Positions 22,894 to 34,439 are shown, numbered from the stretch's first letter. The stretch: 64,000 bases of DNA from Atrina japonica (GCA_030159075.1 BROG01000792.1:131001-195000), one strand, 5' to 3'. The notes: a model not told the origin generated them from the letters alone. Numbers and translations are program-made.

Positions 22894-23507
22894 AACAAGT
22901 TGTAACAAACGAGAACCGAACTATCCATAAAAGGAGATATAGTACATCAACTATATTGACATCCGGTATAAAAATCAAGCTTATACAACAAGAGAAACAA
23001 CAACGCAAATGTTAATGCTATGAGTCACACTTTATCTCACAGTGGGTGTGGCCAATCAAGGGGTGCTCACTCCTCTCCGTCATCTGATCCAATGGAAATG
23101 AAACAATGATGACTGTTTCTAAAATGTGTGCAAAAGCTAAATTGTCATATGGTCTAAAACCTGCATTTAAAAAACTTAGTTCTCACCTCTCACCAGCGGG
23201 GATTCAAGTCCGAATAAAAGTTACGCTGATCGTGTTGTTTACTTTCTGAAGGTCCTTAGTCTTTCCCTTATACATTCGATTTTCTCTCCATTAAAACTGG
23301 CCACATGCATGTGACTAAAACGTTTTGGGTATGGAAGAAACTTACGGTAAAGCAAAGAATCATATGTCAGTAAGTTTTTGATATGGTTAACTATATTGGA
23401 GACTGTTCAAGTATAGTGAAGCGGGATCAAAGTAAAGATTTATTTTCAAGGACCCTTTGTAAGTACATGCATTCAACTTCATATATAATGCGAAGACTTT
23501 TTACGAT

Positions 23508-23687
23508 AGTAAAACCTGCCAATACAGCCACCTTTATATAAGGATTACCTGTTTATAAAGGCCAGTTTTTTCAAGTCCCTTGACTGCATACTTCAACTTA
23601 ATTGAACCTGTGTATAAGGGTCAACTGCACATACAGGTCAATATGTTCTGGTCCTTTGGGTGGTCCCTATATATAGGTTTCACTGTA
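23508..23687. mobile_element. TIR element of the AAACCTG..CAGGTTT family
   Basis: TAGTAAAACCTG at the left and ATAGGTTTCACTGTA at the right are inverted. The interior repeats CCACCT.TATATAAGG / CTATATATAGG motifs. Related to 37577-37768 and 48592-48756. Confidence 0.6.
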
Positions 23688-23744
23688 TTTCTTTTCAAAC
23701 ATATTCTCTCTTGAGCTAAGAATGTTTACAATTATGTCTGTTCT

Positions 23745-23748
<4 letters not shown>

Positions 23749-23834
<86 letters not shown>
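23749..23834. repeat. (TA)n microsatellite
   Basis: About 86 bp of uninterrupted TA. Confidence 0.98.
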
Positions 23835-23836
<2 letters not shown>

Positions 23837-24689
23837 TCCGCGTGTTTTCGTGCTGAAAGAGATATATTTCACGTCAAAAGTCAACAAAATGATACAGTGT
23901 TTACCTGATAACACAGATAATAACAATTTGTTACAAATACTTAGATTGTTTAATTGAAGTGACGATACGCAGTGTCTTTTTACGTCATTAAAGTGCGCAC
24001 TGATACGCATGCGCTAATGTTATCGGATATATTACTGACAAACCTAAAAATATTTGGCAGGTGTTATCATGTCAACATGCAGCCATTAACAGATAAATAC
24101 TAAAATGGAAACACTTTTCTGCATGGGTTTCACATAGTTTATATAAGGAACTCACAAAGCATATGAGACTTTTTCGCCACGTACATTTTTTTTAGAAATA
24201 GGGAAACACATTTGGATCCAATAAAAAGAATGATATTAACAGAAAAAATGGAAACCTTTCATGATAGAAAAATTAAACATGGAAATCTATAACTTTCACA
24301 AAACAAGAATAAGAAAATGACCCGAAAGTACACGTGTTAGCGAGGAGTCAAATGCTTACCCTCTTGTAACAAATTAATAAGTTATGCAGCCGCAACATGG
24401 ATGTCGACACTTTGTCGACAGTTTGACTTGGGATCCTCATTTATGTTGCTGTCGTAACAAACGTTTCACAGTGTGAAACACGAAGAATTAAAACAAGCAT
24501 GACTTTGCGGTTTTTCCGTGTTGATACTCCATCCATACGTTTACATTTCATGACAAATTTTACATCTCATTTCTTAGTTTCTCAATATTGAATGATTATC
24601 TGAGTATGTTTGGTTTTCATATGTTCGATTGTCAGAGAGTTTGTCCATTAAAATTATATGAACAAAATTCCAGGTGACAGGACATTGAA

Positions 24690-24778
24690 GAGGAGAAAGA
24701 AGAAGAAGAAGAAGAAGAAGAAGAAGGAGGAGAAGAAGAAGAAGAAGAAGAAGAAGAAGAAGAAGAAGAAGAAGAAAA
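24690..24778. repeat. (GAA)n microsatellite
   Basis: About 90 bp of GAA triplets with one GGAGGA interruption. The Lys-, Leu-, Phe- and Ser-rich ORFs over it in several frames are by-products. Confidence 0.97.
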
Positions 24779-25239
24779 TAATAAGAAGAAAAAGAATAAC
24801 AATAAACAACAACAAGAAAATGAAGAAAAGTAAGAACAAGATGATGAAGAAAAGAGAAGGAAGTCTTCCAAAAAGCAACAGAAGAAATCATGCTTCATCA
24901 ATGAAAACTAAAACAGCATAGCAATAATCGGAACTGTTTACAATTAAAATTTGACAATTATTTGGTAATATTACGCGAGGTAATGGTACAGCGGGTGACA
25001 TTACTTCCGTCTTGTTTTCATGTGGTCGAGTGGTATGGTTCACTTTTATGGTTCCAATAATGCATTCTGGTAGTTTGGATTTCTGGTATCACATTTCTGT
25101 TGTCTGTTAAATCACTTGGAACACCCAGGTGAGCTACTGTTCAGCATGCACATTGTGAGTCCTATTAAACGCCCAGGTGATTTGCTTCATCGCACCCAAG
25201 CGCAAGTCAATGTGTGTCTTGATACGACTTTAGATACGT

Positions 25240-26820
25240 ATAATATAAAACATCCGTGTTGACACTGAGCTTGAGTTCGTAAAACTTCTTATCATCACCA
25301 CCGTAATTCCTATATTAATTCTATGACACTTTCGTGTTGACTCTGTGGTCGTCATATTTCTCCATCACCCTGTAAATCCTACATTAATTTCGTGACACAT
25401 TCGTGGTGACTCTGTGGTCGTAATATCTTTACTCACCTATGTTATTCCTACATTCGTCATAAGACTCATTCATGTTCTTGTCGTTAGAGTCCAAGTGATT
25501 GTGGCAAAAATATGTATCTGGATAATCCATGGCAAAGCATTCAAATTTGAATTCACTTTAATTTTTCAATCTCTTCACTGTAAATATAGTGTCTTTTTCA
25601 CTGTTCTTCCTACATCCATTCCGCGAAACAGTCATGTCGACTCTGTGGTCATAGCATCTCTTCTTCACCCCTGTAATTCCTACATTCATTCAGGAACACA
25701 TTCGTGTTGACTCTGAGGTTGTAGAACCTCTTATCATCAAAATTGTTGTTCCTTCGTTAATTCTGTGAAACACCCGTGGTGACTCTATGTCCATAGTACC
25801 TCTACGTTACAACAGTTATTCCTACATCAATTCCATACCAATGTCGTGTTGACTCTGTAATCGTAGTATCCATTCATCGCTACTATAATTCCTACCTCCA
25901 TTCAGTGACACATTCGTGTTGACTCTGAGGTCACAGAACCTTCTATTACCATGATATTCCTACATTTCTTCCGTGAAACATTCGTGATGACTCCGTGTTC
26001 GTGAATCTTTTCATCACCTCTGCAATTCCTGATGACTCCGTGTTCGTCAATCTTTTTATCACCTCTGCAATTCCTGATGACTCCGTATTCGTCAATCTTT
26101 TCATCACCTCTGCAATTCCTGATGACTCCATGTTCGTCAATCTTTTCATCACCTCTGCAATTCCAAATTTAACTCCGTGGAGCACTCGTCGTGACTTTGA
26201 CGTAGAAGTATCTATGCATGATCGCTGTTATTCAAACATAAAATATCTAGTGAACATTCGTGTTGACATTGTAGTCCTAGTATCGCTTCATCACCACGTT
26301 ATCCCTACATTAATCACCTGAAACATAGCCGATGACTCTGTGGTCGTAGTATCACTCCATCAGCACTTTAATTCCTACTTTCATTCCGTGAAACATTAGT
26401 GTTGACACGGTGGTCGTAGCATTTATTATTATCATCACTTTTATTCTTACGTTACTTCGTGAAACGTTCGAAGTAGCTTTGTGATCACACATGCATTCAG
26501 TGACACATTCGTGTTGACTCTATGGTCACAGTATATCATCGTCAACATTGTCATTTGTACATTCATTCCATTTCGTGAAGTATTGTGGTGACTCTGTGTC
26601 CGTAGTATGTCTTCGTCACGTTATTTGTAAAGTCATTCCGTGGAACATTCGAAGTGTGATCGTATTATCACCATTGTTATTCATACATGAAACTGTCGTC
26701 GTAGTATCTCTTGGTACCACTGATCGCTGTGAATCTGTGTTCTTAGGATCTCGTTTGTCACAACTGCTATTTCTTCATTCATTCCGTGAAACATTCGTCT
26801 ATGCATCGCAAACAGGGATC
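25240..26820. repeat. old, strongly diverged minisatellite (about 70-bp unit) with a young 45-bp sub-array
   Basis: About 20 degenerate copies of a unit containing ATTCCTACATTCATTCCGTG, AAACATTCGTGTTGACTCTG and TGGTCGTAGTATCTCTTCAT. Within it, 25990-26165 holds four near-identical 45-bp units (GATGACTCCGTGTTCGTCAA, TCTTTTCATCACCTCTGCAA, TTCCT), a recent local re-expansion. ORFs are by-products of the 45-bp period. Confidence 0.88.
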
Positions 26821-26879
26821 TCCATGTTCTGTAGTTAAAGTCAAAGTTTGCTTTATTATGGTTAGATAGAATGACCATT

Positions 26880-28432
26880 GAACCATTAGCTAAACATGGA
26901 TTCTAAAGTTTATACCCATTCTAAGATTTATATCGATACCTTAGCCTCATTGGATTTTGCATTGGAACTCTTTGAATATTACCCCATTGCAATGCTTAAC
27001 CCAATTCGATACTAAACATCATATGGTTTTAAAGACTATATAAGTAAATGCAGGTATAAGACATGAACAAATTCAAACATAGTAAGAAATCTATACCACA
27101 TCTTTAAATATGTAAGGTAATAAAATTAATTTTAATATCCACAAAGTCTTGTTCCATTGGATGTGATCGTTTAGTACTAAATGCTTACTTCTTCTTCAAT
27201 ATTGATCTCAGTTATAAATACACTTTTCCTTTGTCTGTGCTTGTTCGATGTTCACCGTAGTTGTGCATTGTTATCTGAACTCCTTGGTGATTAACACTTC
27301 TATACCTCTACATGTTATATAAAGCTGGTTATCGTGACAATTATACATCATGTAAACATTTATAGATGATTCTCTCCAAAATGTTCCACAATAATACGGC
27401 TAATAGTAGTTTTACAACCAGATACTATCACTACAAAATGGTATAGTCGTGTCAAAACAACATTTGGAGAAAATGGATATAAATTCAATCGGAAGCCTCC
27501 GTGGCATCAGGAGTTTAACCACGTTTTTCACCTTTAGTCCGTATCGAAACCTAGTCTGTCTCTTTTTTGTGAAGACATTTGCCAGTTTAATTGCTGAAGA
27601 CCGATGACCTCTTAGTGGGTACATTTAATGAGTATTCTCCCCACAATTAAAGATCAAACAAGAGACACAAGGGCCACAATGCGCAATTTAGCAAAACTGG
27701 TAACTTCAGACAACTTATAATCTTAAATAATTATTTGAGTCTTCGGCTCATGTGAACTAAGAAGAGAGCGTATGTAAGGGGGTTTTAATATGTTTCAAGA
27801 AGAGATCCCACTTTTGAACAAATGAGGCCGAAATGGCACCAAGATATTTCTACTTTTTAACAACAGGAAAAAGAAAATAAAGAGAGGAAAATAAAGATTT
27901 TCAAGTTAACTAACCATTTTTCAAATGTCGGGCCTAAATTGACCCACCAAAGGGATTTCAGCTATGTACAAATTAACTTGGAACAAGTTACAAGAAACTA
28001 TATTAATGGGAGATGGGATCTCAGTAATTTTTCAAGATAAAAGACTACTTCTGAAAGGTCGGATCCAAAATTAACCCCAAGTATTTTTGCTGTTCTAAAC
28101 CAAAAAGAACTAAGATATGGTTTCATGGTGGGATCGTAATACTTTTTAAAATATTTGACTACATCTGAAAGAGTTACACCTGATAGACCCTAAATATTGT
28201 CGGTAAGGCTCATTACTAGTTAAACTTGTCTTGATACAAGGAACAAATACATACATGAGGATCTCAGCAGTATCCAAAATGTTTGACCAATTATGAATAA
28301 TTGAACTAGGGAGTTTCTCCCTGTGCACCATTAAACTTGTATAGGCAAAACGTACAAAAAACTTTTCAGTGCATATTTTGCAATCATTTTCAAGATATTT
28401 GACAATCTATAATTATCAATTAAAGGTCTCTT
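26880..28432. other. gene-less stretch
   Basis: AT-rich, short ORFs only, no recognised repeat or gene on either strand. Confidence 0.5.
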
Positions 28433-28932
28433 CCAGATGCCACGGGTTTCACCTTACATTTAAGTAGTGATATACCACAATCACCCGCATATGGCGTTTA
28501 TATTTCACGAATGATCCGATATGCCAGTGCGTGTTCAACATATGAACATTTCATTTACAGAGGTAAACTACTCACTGACAATATATAGACATGGGGATAC
28601 CGAAAACCGCGATTGATGTCAACGTTCCGCAAATTTTACGGTGGTATAATAGTCTTGTTTGTGATTACTCTGTTTCACTAAGTGAAACAGAAATGCCTAT
28701 TCGATTGTTGAGACGTCTGTACCAGTTGTGACAAGGATTTGTTCCTCACGTATATCATTTGGATTTGACTGTGGACTCACGGCGGGTGTGACCGGTCAAT
28801 AGGGTATGCTTACTCCTCCATGGCACCTGATCCTACCACTTGTTTTTCAGAGGTACGTGTTTGTCCAATTTTTACCAGAATCGTATCTATATCCTGTACT
28901 AAAGATTTATACTTTAATATTTGAGATTTTAA
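28433..28932 (+). mobile_element. 3' fragment of the YIDD reverse-transcriptase retroelement, copy A
   Basis: Homologous to the C-terminal part of the element at 55209-57245 and to 62062-62690. Translated pieces correspond to the YGVYIS..MIRYA.AC and TFRKFYG regions, broken by a stop in place of the LL of DKLLTQGYR and a single-base deletion after KFYG. It continues into the shared 3' tail (TATGCTTACTCCTCCATGGC ... TTTATACTTTAATAT). Truncated at the 5' end. Confidence 0.85.
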
Positions 28933-29299
28933 TATGCATTATTATATTTACATTACTTTACTTTGTTTTAACACATCTAAACAATACTGCTGACGTGAGA
29001 AAGATTTGAAATATTTTAAAAATATTTTCTTATCTTTAAATTCCTATTGTGGTGTGATCATGGCTCCGTGGCCATGGATTAAACTAACTAGACTTTGTAA
29101 TTTGTATTTATATAAAGAAGATTTTGTTTAACATTTTATGGTTCTAGAGAAGAGGATTTTACGACATTCGACACTCGTCCTATTTTCAGATATTATTCTT
29201 TATCTCCCCGTTGAAAGTGTCGTGACCTTTCCTTTGAATGAACTTTGTTTCACTTTATCTAGGAATTATTTGCGCCCAGTTTGGTTGAAACTGAGAAAA

Positions 29300-29398
29300 A
29301 ACAGACAATGTGAAGGTTTACAAAGACAATGCAGACGACAGAAAACGGACAACTTGACCAGAAAAGCTTACTTAAGCCTTCGGCTTAGGTGAGCAAAA
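29300..29398 (+). repeat. dispersed-repeat tail with terminal hairpin
   Basis: Ends in CTTACTTAAG-CCTTCGG-CTTAGGTGAGC, related in structure to 18770-18952. Confidence 0.5.
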
Positions 29399-29654
29399 AT
29401 TTGTTGAATTATGGGGCTCAACACCTTTAAACAAAACAAACAAACAAAACGAATCTAATTCTCATGCACTGATTCCATGGCAATATGTTATATTACATTT
29501 CTAATTGTATTTGAATTCGAAACTATCTATATGAAGCCCAGTCCCATTACGAGTATAAATCAATAAAGTTTAAAAATAGAAATCATTTTATAACCTTTTA
29601 CTATTTCTGTAACACGCCATATACATTTTAACATAGCCACTCTTGATATCATGA

Positions 29655-29745
29655 TCATATCTTGATCCCACCTCCGAATTTCCACAGGTCTGTGTTTGTC
29701 CAATATTCATCAGATTTGATGATTGGTAATTTGGTACTCTAAGCT
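29655..29745 (+). mobile_element. retroelement 3' tail fragment, copy B
   Basis: CTTGATCCCACCTCCGAATT, TCCACAGGTCTGTGTTTGTC matches the 3' tail found at 62575-62625 and 55240-55290. It directly precedes the hammerhead repeat cluster. Confidence 0.65.
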
Positions 29746-29837
29746 GGGTTTAGCAACATATTTAGGTTTATTATTTGGCCTTGTATGCTATCTTCTTTTT
29801 ATTTCAGAAATATCACTTATACATTTATATTAAATTC

Positions 29838-29880
29838 ATGCTCGATTGATGAAGTCTTATTGACAGAAGCTTTTGGCCTC
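29838..29880 (+). ncRNA. degenerate hammerhead-like copy
   Basis: ATGCTCGATTGATGAAGTCT, TATTGACAGAAGC: the core begins TTGATGA instead of CTGATGA and GAAAC is GAAGC, so probably inactive. Confidence 0.5.
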
Positions 29881-30172
29881 ATTTATAAAATTATAACTTT
29901 GATATCAATAATATTTGTATCTTGAATCCTGGACATCCTGTAGATTTATGCTTTGGTATAGTTGTGATATTTATACATCAACGCTCCAATCTTGAAAACC
30001 ATCTTAAAGATTTTTTATGTCCTCTTAATCAAATACCAATACCCAATTCTAAATTATTCAAAGCTATGATAGTCATCTTTTTACAGTGGTTACTCTTAGA
30101 CGGATTTGGTTATGCATTTAGATTTATTTATATGGCGTACCACGTTTCCTTCAGAAAATCGATTTCAAATTG

Positions 30173-30218
30173 GAGCTCAACTGATGAAGTCTAATTGATA
30201 GAAACGATCGTCTTGAGC
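30173..30218 (+). ncRNA. hammerhead ribozyme-like motif, core intact
   Basis: Order: GAGCTCAA (stem I 5'), CTGATGA (core), AGTCTAATTGATA (stem II), GAAAC-GATC-GTC (core with a two-base-pair stem III and GATC loop), TTGAGC (stem I 3'). Stem I pairs GCTCAA with TTGAGC over six base pairs. Cleavage would fall after C30212. The short stem III resembles the minimal hammerheads described in Penelope-like retroelements. Stem II is weak: its first pair is A-A and the next a wobble. No other core change is visible. Confidence 0.65.
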
Positions 30219-30250
30219 ATTATAACTTTGATATTATGTTTATAATATTT

Positions 30251-30612
30251 AAAGGGGCATTAGCTGCGTTTTTGTAAAAAAGAAATGTTTTCTTCCTTTA
30301 CTACTTAGATTGATTATAGAATAACAAAAAGAGATATACACAGGCATACAAATTCTTAAACCCCTATATATTTTGTGAAAATTGCTTGAGAAACCCAGTT
30401 TGACACTTTTTCACTTGCAATTGATTAACTCAGCCTTACTATTTGTATATGAATACCACACTGGACCTGACATTATTTTCACAAAATATGTAGGAATATA
30501 AGATTTGTATGCCTGTATATAGCTCTTAGCTGTAATTGTACATCAAGTACAAGTAGTGAAAGTAGACAAAATCAAAATAATTTGCTGGGGTAAACACAAC
30601 TAATGCCCCTTT
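30251..30612. mobile_element. 362-bp foldback MITE, copy 1
   Basis: Ends AAAGGGGCATTAG and CTAATGCCCCTTT. The inverted repeat runs deep inside (ACAGGCATACAAATTCTTA and CCTATATATTTTGTGAAAAT pair with the right half), so most of the element can form one long hairpin. It interrupts the hammerhead cluster. Homologous copies lie at 32097-32445 and 57341-57692. Confidence 0.9.
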
Positions 30613-30748
30613 AAAGTATAAGGGACTAGATATTTCTTAAACATTAGTTTTCCAATTTAGATAAAAGGGTGACTGTTGAATCAAGTCAAAGACATGCCAT
30701 CACCAAGATACTGAAATTTTCCTTTATAATGTCTTTATTGTATTAATC

Positions 30749-30782
30749 GTCTCACTTATTGACAGAAACGATCGTTTGGTGC
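30749..30782 (+). ncRNA. hammerhead-like remnant
   Basis: GTCTCACTTATTGACAGAAA, CGATCGTTTGGTGC keeps the 3' half (GACAGAAAC..GTT) but lacks the CTGATGA core. Confidence 0.5.
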
Positions 30783-31105
30783 ATTTATGTTGGCCCGTGG
30801 TTTTTATTTTCAAAAGCATAACTTTAGTATTATACTTATAATATTCATAATCACTAGGTCGTTGTCATTGCTGCTGGACCGTCTAAGTCCCCGAGGGTAT
30901 ACGTAAACCAAGTACCTGGTATTTAAGTACCAGCCGATTATTTTGTATTAAGTAATATTTCGCACTGCTATCTCCATCTAATTATAAACGCTTCTAGAGG
31001 TAAGATTACAATGATTACTCTTAGACGGTATACATTAAGATATATTATTTGCCTTGTATGATACCACTTTCTCACTTGAAAAAAAAATAGATCTACTTTA
31101 AATTT

Positions 31106-31151
31106 GAGTTCAACTGATGAAGTCCTTTTGACAGAAACGATCGTCTTAAGC
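31106..31151 (+). ncRNA. hammerhead ribozyme-like motif, core intact
   Basis: GAGTTCAA, CTGATGA, AGTCCTTTTGACA (stem II GTC/GAC), GAAAC-GATC-GTC, TTAAGC. Core and stem II are better kept than at 30173. Stem I has one wobble and one mismatch. The first stem II pair is again A-A, as in the other copies. Confidence 0.65.
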
Positions 31152-31452
31152 ATTTGTTTTGACAGTGTTTTTTAACTATAACTTTGGTATTATGTTTATA
31201 ATTTTGGCAATGCCCATGCTGATAAATGCAATCTTTGACCACTGTAATAACATTGTTGTATAAAAGTCACACTGTGACGGCATTTTTGTGGATAATTGTT
31301 GTGCCAATATAATAGCCAGTTCCTTTATCCACATGATATATACTTTTTATTGGTGATTGTGGAAGGTGAAAAAAAATATAAAGGTAGAAGTGAATTTTAG
31401 TTTGATATTTAAAAATTTATACGATGTTAATTTACAATAATTTTTCATAATT

Positions 31453-31540
31453 ATGAGCCCATCACCGGCATTGGGTGACGTCTCCATATGAGTTAAAAGA
31501 TTCTTGAGTGAGACGTTAAACAACAATACAACAAACAGCG
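31453..31540 (+). mobile_element. SINE tail
   Basis: ATGAGCCCATCACCGGCATT ... GATTCTTGAGTGAGACGTTA, AACAACAATACAAC: the mollusc-type SINE 3' region. Confidence 0.6.
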
Positions 31541-31611
31541 TCAGGGTACACTGGTGAATTAGAAAACAAATACATATTCTTCATACATTGTAACATAACA
31601 TGTAAGTATAA

Positions 31612-31712
31612 AAATCACAAATACCAAAGTATTAATCTTCATGGTGTTTAGGACACAATATACAAATCTAGAAGTGAGATCAGGTGCTATGGAGGAGTAA
31701 GTAGTAATTCCC
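31612..31712 (-). mobile_element. retroelement 3' tail fragment, copy C
   Basis: On the minus strand TACTTACTCCTCCATAGCAC, CTGATCTCACTTCTAGATTT ... TAATACTTTGGTATTTG, the same tail as at 55209-55330. It lies on the other side of the hammerhead cluster in opposite orientation. Confidence 0.65.
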
Positions 31713-32096
31713 TTTTTCATTTTTTTTCTCCTTTAGATGATATTTATGTGTCCCAAGTAGTTCGATATAAAAGACATACTCAACAAACGATCATTTAATA
31801 TACGGAGACAATCAGTGACACGTTGTTATCACAAGGTGAGGGAAATATTGACTTGTTTGATCTTGGTTATCAACTCGTTTGTTTATATATGTTATATATG
31901 TTTAACATGTTGCTTCCCACCTCAAGAAATACAAACTGTCAGGGTCGACAATTTTTTTTTTAATTTGTCTCACAAACACTGTGCCCCTTTAACCAAAACA
32001 GCAATTCTCTGACGTAATCGTAATATGCAAGACTGACCTCTAGGAGAAACACTCGGATAACCTTTGTCATACATGTTCAAATATTTAATGAAGTTG

Positions 32097-32445
32097 AAAG
32101 GGGCATTAGTTATGTTCTTTTTGCCAAAAATGTTTTCCTTTTTTAGTTAGTTAATTCACAATAACTGAAAAGATATATACAACAAATTCTTGACTCCTAT
32201 ATATTTTGTGAACATTTCTTGAGAAACCCAGGTTTGGATTTTTTCAATTGCAACTGATTAATTTACTGTATGTATATGCATACCACATTGGTCCTGACCT
32301 TACTGTCACAAAATATATAGGAATATAAGAATCGTTATGCCTGTTTAAACCTCTTATTTGTTATCGTACATGTACATCAAGTACAAGTAATGAAAGTGAA
32401 AGTTAAATAATATTTTGGGGTATATTTACACAGGTAATGCCGCTT
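32097..32445. mobile_element. foldback MITE, copy 2
   Basis: AAAGGGGCATTAGTTATG ... GGTAATGCCGCTT. Internal CCTATATATTTTGTGAA and CACAAAATATATAGGAATAT are inverted. Diverged from copy 1 but collinear. Confidence 0.85.
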
Positions 32446-33023
32446 AAATCAATGTCAGAAAACGTAGTCATTATCATTCACATATACATGTAGCCTAATA
32501 AGTATTTTCAGTATTTTTGTATGAATTTGAAATAAATACCAGCCGCACTTACGTCCGATTCCGACTTCGAACAGCACGTTTTCCCTACACCCTCGGTAAT
32601 CTCCGTAAATCAAACCGAAAGTTAATTTGTGCTGGCCGATTCAAATTTACAGTTTTTACGGGCTACGTTTGGCTAGTTTATTTTAATAATACACTTCTTT
32701 CAATCACCTGGGGATATCTTTCGTGTATATATACAGGATAAACTATTACATAAATTCTACATATAAAATTTCCGTTGACGAGAGCTCATATTGCTTTAAA
32801 ATTGTATGTGGTATTCGTGGACCGTATACATAAAATGCCACATTATCAATGGTTATGGTATAGCAAAGACATGGCTGCAGTCGATTCAATGCAATGTCTT
32901 AGTTCATAATAATTAGAATAATACAATGTAAGTGTTTTTATATGTAATGTATTTTGGCTGATAGGGAAATGTTCTCGATTTGCGTTTGACTATGATACCG
33001 AGTTACGCACATAGAATATGTAG

Positions 33024-33173
33024 TGATATAAAAATTTTCAGATACCAAAGTATAAATCAATAGAATGTCCAGGACATTGATACAAATCCGGTAAAAATGG
33101 ACAAACACGGACCTCTGGAAACCAAGAGGTGGTATCAGGTGTCATGGAGGAGTAAGCATCCCCCCATTTGAAT
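33024..33173 (-). mobile_element. retroelement 3' tail fragment, copy D
   Basis: Nearly identical to 55209-55320 in the same orientation: GACACCTGATACCACCTCTT, GGTTTCCAGAGGTCCGTGTT, TGTCCATTTTTACCGGATTT, ending TTTATACTTTGGTATCTGAA. Confidence 0.85.
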
Positions 33174-33296
33174 TTGTTTAATCCTCAACAAATCTAATAT
33201 GTATGAGTTTATCAAAATTGTAGTACAAAGTTATTACAACATACAAATAATCTAGTCGGAAACTATGAGTACATTACATTGGGTAGCCTAGTCGGA

Positions 33297-33322
33297 ATAC
33301 CGGAAGTGACGTTACATCCGGT
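33297..33322. promoter_or_regulatory. ETS/CRE-like composite site
   Basis: ACCGGAAGTGACGTTACATCCGGT: an ETS core (CCGGAAGTG), a CRE half (TGACGT) and a second ETS core in inverted orientation. This combination is typical of TATA-less housekeeping promoters. No gene could be attached to it. Confidence 0.4.
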
Positions 33323-33651
33323 CTCTGTGAGTGTGCTCCTAGTGTTGATAAATATTCAAGTAAATTACAATAAAGCTATATACAATACAATGACTTTATT
33401 TTAACTGTGTATTCTATTATATCGACAAACCTTTCTGTTTTGTGTTTTCAAGACATCAACTCTTTTACTATGAGTGAGTTAAAACATACTTATAAATGAG
33501 TCGTTTCGATGACTGTGTTTGGAGCTTGCTTGTTACCACAGTATGAGCAGATTGCGTGTAATCTGGAATGTACCGATAAACTAATTAAACAATTCGTCTT
33601 GTGCATATCCCATTTATGTTCATTGCTGTAGCACAGAGTTTTGTATCAAAC

Positions 33652-33690
33652 CGGAAAACGGAAGTTCGGACGCCATCTTGAAAATTTATG
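33652..33690 (+). promoter_or_regulatory. ETS and YY1-like sites, possible promoter or first exon
   Basis: ACGGAAGTTCGGACGCCATCTTG joins an ETS-like word to a YY1 site (GCCATCTTG). An ATG follows at 33688 with a 36-codon frame to a plausible donor (TCAG|GTGGGT, about 33797). The peptide (MTTHYSYTDLYTAKHGAYQN..) has no homolog I recognise. Candidate only. Confidence 0.3.
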
Positions 33691-34439
33691 ACCACGCATT
33701 ATTCATACACAGATCTATATACCGCCAAACACGGTGCATATCAAAATTCGCAAATTATTTTGCTGAGATTGCATAACATTGTGCAATTAAATTCAGGTGG
33801 GTTGATAAATATAAATATTTATATATTACTTATTCAAACTACTGAAATGTGTTTCTCATACATTTGTCTGAAGTTCAATTTACGTTGATTATGTTTTCCG
33901 GTTAACCTCGAACCCGACCAAAATGGATGCGAGATTTATACATAGCATTACTGTATTTATTTACTTGATTAAGATAACAATGTACAATCGTGGAGATACT
34001 TCATGATGCATTAATTATGAGTGAATTATGATTGTTTTAAGTGAACCGTTATTCATTCATGGAAAGTTGATGTGCCAATGGAAGCGTTTATACCATTGTA
34101 ATGCACGATACATTGGCTATGACACAGTTACGCATGGCAGGGTGGCCATCTTGGATCAAACAAAATATAAATCCGTTTGTAACGATTGTTCTATGGCTTA
34201 TATGGTTATATTAGCTGTCTTATGTATATGGATTTATTAGATCAATTGAAGTTAAAGTAAGAGCTGATGTTTGTTTTTAAGTAGGGTTGGTTTTTGTTTT
34301 TATTTTTATCATATACGGATTTCGCTATCTGAAAAAAAAACTGAGTACAAAGTATTTTTAGTCAATAAACGGACTGCGCATCTCCGTAAATCCGGAATGA
34401 CGCGAATCGTGGTGTTGTGGACAAATAACGATAAACATT

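Larger units (their letters stand above)
29746..31215 (+). repeat. head-to-tail cluster of hammerhead-type repeat units, split by a foldback MITE
   Basis: Four copies of a GACAGAAACGATCGT-type box (about 29838, 30173, 30749 and 31106) share flanks: TTATTTGGCCTTGTATG and GATACCAC upstream, ATAACTTTGGTATTATGTTT and TATAATATT downstream, then CACTAGGTCGTTGTC and CCCCGAGGGTATACGTAAAC. Spacing is about 335 and 370 bp, apart from the middle interval, which contains the 362-bp MITE. At 29925-29970 there is also CTGGACATCCTGTAGATTTA with TGCTTTGGTAT, the 3'-terminal sequence of the reverse-transcriptase element. That links the two as parts of one family. Confidence 0.75.

Noticed and set aside
24574..24921. 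Poly-Lys, poly-Leu, poly-Phe and poly-Ser ORFs
   Set aside because: All read through a GAA microsatellite in different frames.
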